Assembly (NCBI GenBank): GCA_937916085.1 | Contig: CALGGO010000049.1 | Location: 1-32,298, forward strand | Reading direction: 5' to 3' | Length of the DNA: 32,298 nt | Origin: an uncultured Prevotellaceae bacterium | Lineage (GTDB): Bacteria > Bacteroidota > Bacteroidia > Bacteroidales > Muribaculaceae | Part shown: piece after piece, positions 1 to 7,300 of the stretch | Numbering within the stretch: the first letter of the stretch is position 1 | Layout of the letters: every line of letters begins with the position of its first letter | Notes under the pieces: generated by a model | Seen by the model: only the letters and a program-made list of their open reading frames with translations | What the model was told of the DNA's origin: nothing | Database searches by the model: none | Made by a program: the position numbers and the translations under genes

Positions 1-34
1 AAATTTACGAATTATTTTCCTGACTGCCAAATGT

Positions 35-47
35 TTAATTTATAGAA
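35..47. repeat. Possible fragment of the MITE-like terminal repeat
   Basis: The 13 bases TTAATTTATAGAA here match the inner part of the terminal inverted repeat of the element at 17125-17299, and are followed by a similar but not identical C-rich stretch. It could be a decayed end of a related element just downstream of the 206-aa gene. A short AT-rich match may also be chance. Confidence 0.25.
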
Positions 48-72
48 GACCCCTTGATTATTTCTTTATATC

Positions 73-693
73 TCAACTGATGAGGACACCGGCAAAATCT
101 TGCATGGTAGCATTCCCACGCATTTTGAACATTAGTTCTCGTGCATTCCAGTTGTTGTAGTAGTCAAACCACACATTGACAAACAAGTTATTGAACTGTT
201 TTGTGTTTACACTATCATTTACCAGAATTGTAAAAATCACATATAATGCTATGCTTACTGACACACTTTCTGGATCCAAAGATTTCATGCGCATCTCTTC
301 AGGTATGTTATCCATGTCATCGGCGTCTTTATAGTGGGAATATTTGGCTAGCATGGAAATCTGGTGGACAAGCAGCGTCATGTCGGAACTGCTGTATAGA
401 TATTTCATTGCTTGATTGCTGCGATTACTTTCTTTTTTGGCATAATCCGTCATATAGCGTTTCATCATTCCAGCAAAACGACCTTGCATGGAATTAGGCT
501 CAACCATATCGGTCAGGAAAAGTTTCTTTACTGCAATACACCAGTGGGCATATTGCTCTTGCATCATGCGAAGGTTGAAATCCTCGCTGTAACACGGCAT
601 TTGGTTAATCTCAACCTGATTACCCATCATAGATTCAATGGTGAAGTCTCCCATAAGCCGACGTTCTATTTCTTGCATTGTTTTCATTGTCAA
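73..693 (-). CDS. Hypothetical protein, 206 aa
   Basis: I do not recognise the family. The protein is Met- and Asn-rich, mostly helical in character, with a hydrophobic stretch near residues 143-158 (around SIALYVIFTIL) that could be a buried helix rather than a membrane segment. No signal peptide or catalytic motif is visible. The start chosen is the first Met of MTMKTMQEIERR; a second in-frame Met lies two codons on. It is the last gene of the minus-strand cluster and begins only 25 bases after the stop of a putative small membrane protein, so the two are probably cotranscribed from the ECF-type promoter at 939-971. Confidence 0.75.
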   Translation of the reverse strand: MTMKTMQEIERRLMGDFTIESMMGNQVEINQMPCYSEDFNLRMMQEQYAHWCIAVKKLFLTDMVEPNSMQGRFAGMMKRYMTDYAKKESNRSNQAMKYLYSSSDMTLLVHQISMLAKYSHYKDADDMDNIPEEMRMKSLDPESVSVSIALYVIFTILVNDSVNTKQFNNLFVNVWFDYYNNWNARELMFKMRGNATMQDFAGVLIS

Positions 694-718
694 TACTTAG
701 ATTAAAAAGTTGATACTG

Positions 719-898
719 TTATTGGTTCTTTTCATCGTTCTCATCCTTTTTGTTGCGAAGCAAGAAAAATGCAGGCAAAAAAGTAATGAGAGATATTCCG
801 ATTAGGCCACCTATAGTCTCAGGTGCACTTGGAGTGAACGCTTGAGGCAAGCAAACAATGCCTACAATGATGAGGATAATTCCTAATACTTTTTTAAT
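719..898 (-). CDS. Putative 59-aa membrane protein lacking a standard start codon
   Basis: The minus-strand frame is open from an in-frame stop at 941-943 down to the stop at 719-721 and encodes a convincing small membrane protein. There is a hydrophobic helix around KVLGIILIIVGIVCLP, a second one around IGGLIGISLITFLPAFFLL, and a charged tail rich in K, D, E and N. No ATG, GTG or early TTG exists in the frame. The most natural N-terminus (xKKVLGIILIIV) would need an ATT start at 896-898. The ECF-type promoter at 939-971 would place the transcript start about 35 bases upstream of that codon. The next gene begins 25 bases downstream. It may use a rare ATT start, carry a start-codon mutation, or reflect a sequencing error. 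Confidence 0.5.
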   Translation of the reverse strand: MKKVLGIILIIVGIVCLPQAFTPSAPETIGGLIGISLITFLPAFFLLRNKKDENDEKNQ

Positions 899-938
899 TT
901 TTTCTGTGTAATTAAAGAGTGAATAAAATGCTTCTTTA

Positions 939-971
939 CCTTAATGACATAATAACATAAAAGGTTAACAA
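939..971 (-). promoter_or_regulatory. ECF-type promoter motif, copy 1
   Basis: Read on the minus strand the site is TTGTTAACCTTT, 10 nt, then TGTCATTAAGG. The AACC core followed 14 nt later by GTC resembles promoters of extracytoplasmic-function sigma factors (-35 AAC, -10 GTC). The same sequence with the same 10-nt spacing occurs at 1720-1752 and 3452-3484, each time just upstream of a minus-strand gene. This copy would drive the 59-aa membrane protein and the 206-aa gene. Confidence 0.65.
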
Positions 972-977
972 TTGATG

Positions 978-1289
978 TCAATAGCACACTTTGCAAGGAG
1001 TGCGGCCTAATGATTGAGCTTTGCTGACAGAAACGGCTTTTATATCTCCAGAGCATCGACCTAACCCTCTGCAGTCATAATACTTATGGTAGCGCTTAGA
1101 GTTTGGCCCAGTACAAATGTATACTGTGCTCTCATTTGAAGCTTCAGCTTGTAGGTTACTGTAATCATTGGGAATAGTGACAGCATAAGCTTGTGTGATC
1201 CCGTAATTATCTCTGGTGTTAAAGTCTTGGCTGTCGTTACAAGCTGTCAAAATAACAGCAAGACCAAAGAGTAGAAATACTTTTTTCAT
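978..1289 (-). CDS. Small lipoprotein with a C-terminal Cys/His domain, 103 aa
   Basis: The protein begins MKKVFLLFGLAVILTACNDS, a lipoprotein signal peptide with lipobox LTAC and lipidated Cys17, so it should sit in the envelope. I chose the start at 1289 rather than a Met 19 codons upstream because only this one puts the signal peptide at the N-terminus. The C-terminal half carries the pattern YH..YDC..L....., then SVSKAQSLGRTPCKVC. Similar short modules (YHxxxC, then PCxxC) are seen at the ends of many secreted or phage-related proteins and look like a small metal-binding or disulfide fold. It lies about 100 bases downstream of two tiny membrane-protein genes on the same strand. Its function is unknown. 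Confidence 0.8.
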   Translation of the reverse strand: MKKVFLLFGLAVILTACNDSQDFNTRDNYGITQAYAVTIPNDYSNLQAEASNESTVYICTGPNSKRYHKYYDCRGLGRCSGDIKAVSVSKAQSLGRTPCKVCY

Positions 1290-1392
1290 GTTTTTGTTAT
1301 TTTTGTTGATGTCTGTAAATATTTTTACCAAACGAAGAAAATCCATAGTAGGCCTTTAATCTCAGATAAGATTGAATCTATAAAGATGATCT

Positions 1393-1515
1393 CTACAAGT
1401 GAGTCATCACTTTACAATACTGGATAAAGAATACAAGGCTCATTATCTGGCTCATGATCATATATCCCCATAGAAGGAATCCTGTGATGCCGCTTAAAGT
1501 GTCATTATTTTCCAT
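1393..1515 (-). CDS. Tiny membrane protein, 40 aa
   Basis: The frame ATG(1515)-TAG(1393) encodes a 40-residue peptide beginning MENNDTLSGITGFLLWGYMI, with one hydrophobic helix (about residues 11-33) and a short polar tail ending CKVMTHL. It starts 12 bases after the stop of the 49-aa gene, so the two look like one transcription unit with the lipoprotein gene further downstream. Family and function are not recognised. Support comes from position, ATG start and hydrophobic profile only. Confidence 0.5.
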   Translation of the reverse strand: MENNDTLSGITGFLLWGYMIMSQIMSLVFFIQYCKVMTHL

Positions 1516-1527
1516 ATCTTAATGATT

Positions 1528-1677
1528 TTATGCGGTCATACCAGCTATAAGCAGAGTCGCCCAAGCTGCTACAATAATCTTTCCCAAGAGGCCTGCTTTT
1601 GCGAACATCGAAAGTGGCCACTCAGGACCAAACAAAATCGCCAATATGACGTAGATAATAATTGCTGTTGTTAACAT
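1528..1677 (-). CDS. Tiny membrane protein, 49 aa
   Basis: The frame ATG(1677)-TAA(1528) encodes a 49-residue, almost wholly hydrophobic protein: a first helix (TTAIIIYVILAILFG), a short PEWPLSMFAKAG turn, and a second helix (IIVAAWATLLIAGM). It is the first gene after the ECF-type promoter at 1720-1752, with a predicted leader of roughly 38 bases, and is followed after 12 bases by the 40-aa gene. No family is recognised. The arrangement (a stress-type promoter driving tiny membrane proteins next to a DUF4407 membrane protein) suggests an envelope-associated role, which is inference. Confidence 0.6.
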   Translation of the reverse strand: MLTTAIIIYVILAILFGPEWPLSMFAKAGLLGKIIVAAWATLLIAGMTA

Positions 1678-1719
1678 AGTTGTATTGATTTTTGATGTTA
1701 AAAAATTATCTTGTTACAA

Positions 1720-1752
1720 CCTTTATGACAAAAACTCCGCAAAGGTTAACAA
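1720..1752 (-). promoter_or_regulatory. ECF-type promoter motif, copy 2
   Basis: On the minus strand this is TTGTTAACCTTT, 10 nt, TGTCATAAAGG, identical in spacing to the copies at 939-971 and 3452-3484. It lies upstream of the 49-aa membrane protein gene. Its -35-like half falls in the loop of the terminator hairpin at 1730-1768, so the end of one unit and the start of the next share the same bases. Confidence 0.65.
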
Positions 1753-1768
1753 CCGATGCGGAGTTTTT
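1730..1768 (-). terminator. Rho-independent terminator of the DUF4407 unit
   Basis: A perfect 12-bp inverted repeat AAAAACTCCGCA (1730-1741) and TGCGGAGTTTTT (1757-1768) surrounds a 15-nt loop. It sits 20 bases after the DUF4407 stop codon. Both strands give a stem followed by a T run, so it may act in both directions. The loop and left arm contain the promoter motif of the next unit. Confidence 0.85.
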
Positions 1769-1787
1769 TAAAAAATAATCTCACAAA

Positions 1788-2765
1788 TTATACAGGTTGA
1801 ATCTTGACGCGATTGAATGCATTGGAGAATTGTGCGATTCTCACTTTTTGGGCGCCTTTTAATGCTGCCTCATAATCACATTCTTTATCTACCATCTTAC
1901 TTACTACGACAAACATTTCCAGACTCATCAATAAGATAAAGAAAACCATATAGAATGCGCCGGCAAGTTTCCTGGTTGTGATAATTGTCCACATTGCTTC
2001 AAGCTCTTCAAGAAAACCTACACTAGCCCTACATTCTTTGCGTGCATCTTCTTCAACTGTCTGTTTTTTCTGCATCCAGTTCTGTTCCTGCTCGCGCAAC
2101 ATTTCTAAATTCCTGTTGTTGGTTTCAAGCGTTGCTTGTTTAGGGTTAACGACTTGCGCCGTTGTTACTGAGGGATTGCTTACGGTCTTGATTTGCCCAT
2201 TGGGCATAACAAGCTTCTCCTGGCTGGTTGTCACAGATTTTTGAGTCACAAATGGATTAGCATTAATGTCAGCTTGCAATTCTGCGTTTATATTGTCAAT
2301 TGAATCAATCTCCAAGTGAAGTGATGTTAGCTTCTCGTCAATTATGCGAACACGCTGGTTTGTCAAATCAACTACTTGTTCTTCGATTGTATTGGTCATT
2401 TGTTTGTCAATATCCTTACCGAAAATTGTCTGGTCAAAGATTGTTGATCCAATGACAGCCATTACCAGAGCAATTGCAGCACGAAATGCTACCATCGAGA
2501 ATGTCTTTTCGCTCGTCAGAATAATCTGCCGCTCAATCATGATGACTATCGTAATGAAGAACAACGCCACGAAGCAGCATGCCCACCATGGAAGCCCGAT
2601 ATTACGTTGGGCAAAGCAGAACCCTGTTACACCCCAAATGAGGATGAGAATCAATAAGGCTGAGGTATATTTGCTCAATTGGCACTTGCTGGCCTCTGAG
2701 CATTGCGATAATACAGTTGAACTCCATCCTGTGAGCTTGCAACCAAATTTTGTCCACCAGTTCAT
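1788..2765 (-). CDS. DUF4407 family membrane protein, 325 aa
   Basis: The layout matches DUF4407 proteins. It has a short cytosolic N-terminus with SQCSEASKCQLSKY, three hydrophobic helices (about residues 34-52, 58-77, 90-110), a long charged coiled coil (about 120-255, rich in Q, E, K, N), and a final helix (about 268-288, YMVFFILLMSLEMFVVV). The DUF4407 signature area, with the Cys/Ser-containing N-terminus and an ER motif after helix 2 (MIERQII), is visible. The biochemical function of the family is not known to me. It starts 31 bases downstream of the 208-aa coiled-coil gene and is followed by a strong terminator, so these two form a bicistronic unit driven by the ECF-type promoter at 3452-3484. 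Confidence 0.85.
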   Translation of the reverse strand: MNWWTKFGCKLTGWSSTVLSQCSEASKCQLSKYTSALLILILIWGVTGFCFAQRNIGLPWWACCFVALFFITIVIMIERQIILTSEKTFSMVAFRAAIALVMAVIGSTIFDQTIFGKDIDKQMTNTIEEQVVDLTNQRVRIIDEKLTSLHLEIDSIDNINAELQADINANPFVTQKSVTTSQEKLVMPNGQIKTVSNPSVTTAQVVNPKQATLETNNRNLEMLREQEQNWMQKKQTVEEDARKECRASVGFLEELEAMWTIITTRKLAGAFYMVFFILLMSLEMFVVVSKMVDKECDYEAALKGAQKVRIAQFSNAFNRVKIQPV

Positions 2766-2796
2766 AGTTCTATGTTTTTAATGATTCAACAAATGA

Positions 2797-3423
2797 TTAA
2801 GCAGTCACTCTACTTTGTGATGGAGTTGGCATAGCAACGAACTCTGGCACTTGAGCTGTCGAGCCAGTTCTGGACATCGCAATAGTAGCGATTCCCCGCA
2901 AGAATCCGCAATCGTATGACTGCAATGGAACTGAGGCTTCATTGGCGTTGTTTCTGAAATCTTGTTCCAACTGAGCCAATTCAGCTTTGTGGGCATTGAT
3001 AATGGCAATCTGCTTCTCCAACTCTGCCAATGTGGTCAGCAGTCCTGCCGTTGTGCAGGTTTCAATACGAGTCTCAAGGTCTCGTCTCATCACATCATAG
3101 TTGAGGTTGATTTCACGGAACACCATTAGAATTTTGTTTCGAATGATGGCCATGTTAAGGTCACGGAAGGCAAGGTCGCCCTTCACCATCGCGTCGTTGA
3201 AGCCCTTCTCCTCGTAGTTCTTGTGTAGATAGCCATAGATTACATCTATCGGCCAACCGGTAGCATAAGAAACCGTCAGAGTCTTGTTGTCAGTCTCTTT
3301 GCCCCTGTCATCAACGACATTTTCAGCCGCTGGTTCACTCGGCAACTCCTGTTGCCCAAACACTGGAGGCAAGAATGTTCCCACAGTGTTTCTCTCTTTC
3401 TTGAATAAATTGAAAATACTCAT
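2797..3423 (-). CDS. Hypothetical coiled-coil protein, 208 aa
   Basis: The protein begins MSIFNLFKKERNTVGTFLPP and has no signal peptide or membrane helix. The middle (about residues 100-160) is a helical, Leu/Glu/Lys-rich region that could form a coiled coil; the C-terminus is Ser/Thr/Pro-rich. No family is recognised. I reject an upstream Met at 3468 because it lies inside the promoter motif at 3452-3484. The start at 3423 leaves a leader of about 25 bases. It is cotranscribed with DUF4407, so the product may be a cytosolic partner of that membrane protein (inference). Confidence 0.75.
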   Translation of the reverse strand: MSIFNLFKKERNTVGTFLPPVFGQQELPSEPAAENVVDDRGKETDNKTLTVSYATGWPIDVIYGYLHKNYEEKGFNDAMVKGDLAFRDLNMAIIRNKILMVFREINLNYDVMRRDLETRIETCTTAGLLTTLAELEKQIAIINAHKAELAQLEQDFRNNANEASVPLQSYDCGFLRGIATIAMSRTGSTAQVPEFVAMPTPSQSRVTA

Positions 3424-3451
3424 AGTTGTTAATCTTTTGTTGTTACTTTGC

Positions 3452-3484
3452 CCTTTATGACAAACCACAACAAAAGGTTAACAA
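3452..3484 (-). promoter_or_regulatory. ECF-type promoter motif, copy 3
   Basis: On the minus strand this is TTGTTAACCTTT, 10 nt, TGTCATAAAGG. It lies 29 bases upstream of the 208-aa coiled-coil gene and would drive that gene and DUF4407. Together with the copies at 939-971 and 1720-1752 it defines a small regulon. The cognate sigma factor could be the ECF-like sigma encoded at 12859-13422 or one outside the window. Confidence 0.65.
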
Positions 3485-3615
3485 CCTTAAGCGACACTTG
3501 GATGCCATTTTCAGTGCGACAAATAGTTATTTCTTAAAACAAAGCAAAACAAAGGTTTATCTATGTGTCATGAGCTGCTCACAATCTTGCTCGTAGGTAA
3601 GATTTTAAATCTTTC

Positions 3616-3648
3616 TTGTGTGCATCATGAAAAAAATAGCTAAATTTG
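3616..3648 (+). promoter_or_regulatory. Candidate Bacteroidetes promoter of hxsA-CHAT
   Basis: TAAATTTG at 3641-3648 fits the Bacteroidetes -7 consensus TAnnTTTG. A TTG at 3616-3618 lies 22 nt upstream, slightly longer than the usual 19-21 nt. The leader to the hxsA ATG would be about 80 bases. The rest of the 3485-3732 intergenic stretch shows nothing else clear. Confidence 0.5.
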
Positions 3649-3732
3649 CAGAACCTTGTGGACATATATCAGAGACCTCATGTCATAAATCTTTGACATA
3701 CAAGTTTTTAACATCATTTAAAGCTTTCATTA

Positions 3733-4359
3733 ATGGGCATCATTCAAACTATACTGTTCGCTGCCATAACGGCATTCACGAATAATAACGCGAATGCCCA
3801 AACATCAGATATTGATATAAGCAACTGGAGCAACAATACAGATGAACGAATTAGAGAACTGAAAAAGAGAAAACCATTCCATAATGTTGTTCGTTTGTGC
3901 AAATCTGGTCGTTTAATGTATATTGCTCAGCACTTTTCACATAATTCTCATTCGTCCCACTCTTCTCACTCATCTCATTACTCGGCTTCGGGTGGCGTAG
4001 TCGGAGGTTCTCCGCGCACATCCACAAGTGTAAATAGTTCCTATTCTGCCTCGGGAACAACGAGAGAATCCAATAATGAGACTCGAATTCAAAGAAAAGT
4101 TGGAACTTATAGATTGGGCGACACTAATCTAAAGAAAGGCGATTATGGCAAAGATGTTCAAGAATTAATAGCTCTCTTAAAGGATCAAGAATTATTAATA
4201 AAACACACGCCCAAGATGAAAAAGGGCTTTCCAGTCTTTGACGAAAAAGTTGAAAAAGCAGTAAAGACACTTCAAAAACAATTTCACATGGTTGAAGACG
4301 GTGTCGTTACAAAAACCTTTGTGGACAGGCTTAAAGGGTTAAAAAAGAAAGCGAATTAA
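3733..4359 (+). CDS. hxsA: His-Xaa-Ser repeat protein HxsA (modified peptide precursor)
   Basis: The 208-aa protein starts with a signal peptide (MGIIQTILFAAITAF...NANAQ, cleavage near residue 23). Residues 67-84 are six consecutive His-Xaa-Ser units (HFS HNS HSS HSS HSS HYS; DNA 3931-3984), followed by a Ser/Gly/Thr-rich linker. Residues about 128-202 form a peptidoglycan-binding-like domain (LKKGDYGKDVQELIALLK ... FDEKVEKAVKTLQKQFHMVEDG). This order is that of HxsA, substrate of the HxsB/HxsC radical SAM enzymes, all encoded nearby. The product should be modified in the cytoplasm on the HxS tract and then exported to the cell wall. The chemistry of the modification is not known to me. The CHAT protease gene starts 4 bases after its stop. 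Unusually, hxsA is on the opposite strand to hxsBCD and about 3.4 kb away. Confidence 0.9.
   Translation: MGIIQTILFAAITAFTNNNANAQTSDIDISNWSNNTDERIRELKKRKPFHNVVRLCKSGRLMYIAQHFSHNSHSSHSSHSSHYSASGGVVGGSPRTSTSVNSSYSASGTTRESNNETRIQRKVGTYRLGDTNLKKGDYGKDVQELIALLKDQELLIKHTPKMKKGFPVFDEKVEKAVKTLQKQFHMVEDGVVTKTFVDRLKGLKKKAN
3931..3984 (+). repeat. Six in-frame His-Xaa-Ser codon triplet units
   Basis: Six 9-base units, each CAY-NNN-TCN, encode HxS with X = F, N, S, S, S, Y. Synonymous codons vary between units, which argues for selection on the protein sequence rather than recent DNA slippage. Confidence 0.9.
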
Positions 4360-4363
4360 TGAG

Positions 4364-7300
4364 ATGCGTTTTTGTCGTTTTATATATTTAGTATTGTTTG
4401 CTATATGTTTGGCATCAGTTCCAGTAATGGCATATGGTTCAACTTGTGATTCCGAAACGAATTTCACAAAAGGAATTCAATTCTATCATACGCAAAAGAT
4501 TGATTCCGCAATAATCTGTTTTAGTATCTGCAATGAGTTAGACAAGCATTCAGAGAGTCCCATATATAAAGAATATTCAGCCGCCTGGTTGGCTCGTTGC
4601 TATTACCTTGCGGGGCAAGAGGAAAAAGCAAAAGTAATATCCGATTATTATAAGGTATCTCCAATTGACAGGAGGCAAACTTCAAGCATTGACTCTCTTT
4701 ATACTATAGCATCATTCTATTTTGATAAATCTGAATATGATAAAGCGCAACCTTTATATAAAGAATGTTTCAACTTGATTAATAATAATTTTGATGAGAT
4801 ACATATCCTTTATTCTGGCATACTTGAAGAGTACTCCCTCACACTCGAACGTCTAAAACGTTATGAAGAATGTCTCGAAATCCAAAAAGAACTTATTAAA
4901 GTAATAGGCGCGTACTATGGAGAACACTCTAAGGAATATGCAAACGAATTGTTATTACTCTCATCAAGAGAATCATATACTGGTAAATTTAACGACGCCA
5001 TAAGTCATTCAGAGATAGCATTGCAAATGTACTCACAATTAGGTGAGGATGAATTGAAATATCAGACATTATGTAAGATATCAAATTATCAATCGTTTCT
5101 TGGAAAGTATGACGACGCATGCAATACGATTCTTCAAGTGTTGAATGATTATAAAGAGAATTGTTTAACAAATATGCCATTATATGTAATGGCAATGAAT
5201 GATTACGCTGATTACCTGCTTAAATTAGGAAGAATTTCGGACGGAATCAAAATTTGTGATGAAGCGATTATCTTATGTAGTATTAATGGGAAGAACGATG
5301 CTTTATATGCAACCACATTGAACGTTAAGGCTAATTTAGAACAAGCACGTGGTAATTTTCGTGATGCGATAAAATTTGGAGAAACAGCCTTGGCAATAAA
5401 GCGAACAATTTATGGTGAGGTTCATCCTGAGTATGCTTTAATTCTCAATAATTTAGCCAGATATTATATGGGATTGGGGCAGTTTCAATATTGTATTGAG
5501 TTGCAGAACAAAGTTTTAAGCAATTATTTACAATATTATGGCATCAAAGAAGAGAATTATGCAACAGGGTTGAATAACTTAGCTGAGTATTATGACAAAA
5601 TTGGGAATACGCAAAAATCCTTGCAAATAGAAGAAGAGGCCTTAAGTTTGTGGGATAATATGTATGGCAAATTACACCCCGACTATGCAATGGCATTAAC
5701 TATTATTGCGAATTATTACTCCAAACTAGGTAATAACGAGCAAGCAATTGCCCTGACAGGAGAGGCATTAAACATTAAGCTCCAGATTTTTGGGAGAAAT
5801 AATCCGGATTATGCAATTAGCTTAAACAACTATGCATATTACAATTTTCTCATAGGAAACATTGACATTGCTATCGAAAAAGAATTAGAAGTTCTAGATA
5901 TTCTTCAATCTGTGGTTGGAAAATCATCTCCAGATTACGCTATGTCATTAATCGTTTTATCGGAATTTTATGAGGAAGACGAGAAGTCTGAAAATGCTCT
6001 ATTATATCTGGAACAAGCAAAATCGTTATACGAAGAATCGATAGGAACAAATAATCCTGCTTTTGCATATTGTGTTGGAAAATTAGCCTTAATGTATGCT
6101 CACATAGGAGAAACGGAAAAAGCCGAAGATTATGCTGAGGCAGCAACATCCATTTTCAAGGATATTGTTCTTGACAATTTTAGGTTTCTTACTGCAAATG
6201 AGCGGCAACAATTATGGGGAATGTATCAAAACTGGTTTGAAAACACTCTACCCTCCATTGCAAATATTAACCAGTCCCAAAAACTAAATTCAGTACTATA
6301 TGATGGAGAACTTCTTAGAAAAGGGCTGCTTTTAAATGCAGAACTCGCTTTGCGTGATTTGCTTGTTGAAAGCAATGATACGGTGATGCTTCATACTTTT
6401 GATGAATTAGTTGAATTAAAAAAGTCACTTCAAAAGCAGCAAGAACTAGGAGTCTTAACGAAAGAGTCTTCAGACTCAATTAATGCTTTAATTGCTAAAT
6501 CTGAGAGGCGTCTAATAGTTGGTTCTCAAGTATATGGGGATTATACATCTAATTTATCATCAAACTGGATTGACATAAAAAACAAACTAGGAAAAGGTGA
6601 ACTGGCCGTTGAATATTTTAGGTTTTATAATTCTTACGGAAACGTGATGTACGCCGCCTTAGCTCTTTCCGCTGAGGACAACTATCCCCGATACATTACA
6701 TTATGTACAGAGTCTAAGTTGTCACAATTACTTGATGAAGACAGATACTCAAATGACTGGGGAACTCCTTTTTTAAAGGAATTGGTATACCCTATTCTTG
6801 CTAATGGAGAAGAAATAACTGCGATATATTTCTCTCCTGACGGCGTAATTCACAATATACCATTGGAAAATATATTTGATAAAGACAGCCTTCTCAATAA
6901 TCAACTGAAATTTTACAGACTATCTTCAACTAGACAATTGTGTTTAAAATCCAAGCAAAAAAGGATAACTAACGCATCTTTATTTGGGGGAATCTCATAC
7001 AATTCGGAACCAATTTTAAATGGAGTGTATTTAAAGCAATATATTGATTCTGAGGTCGAACCAATTATTCGTGGCTCTGTTTTAACAAATGGGTACGAAG
7101 ATCTGCCAAGCACAGAAATTGAAATCGAAAGCATTGATGAAATATTAACGCATGATGGTGTGGTAACCACTACATTCATTCATGATAAAGCAACCGAAAC
7201 AGCATTTAAGTTAATGTCGCAACAAAGCGTTAATATAATTCATATTGCGACACACGGTTTCTATTGGACAGAACAAGATGCCGCAAATAAAAAAAGCAAA

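Noticed and set aside
3931..3984. His/Ser run read as simple metal-binding low complexity
   Set aside because: The exact H-x-S periodicity, together with nearby hxsB, hxsC and hxsD, identifies it as the HxsA modification tract.
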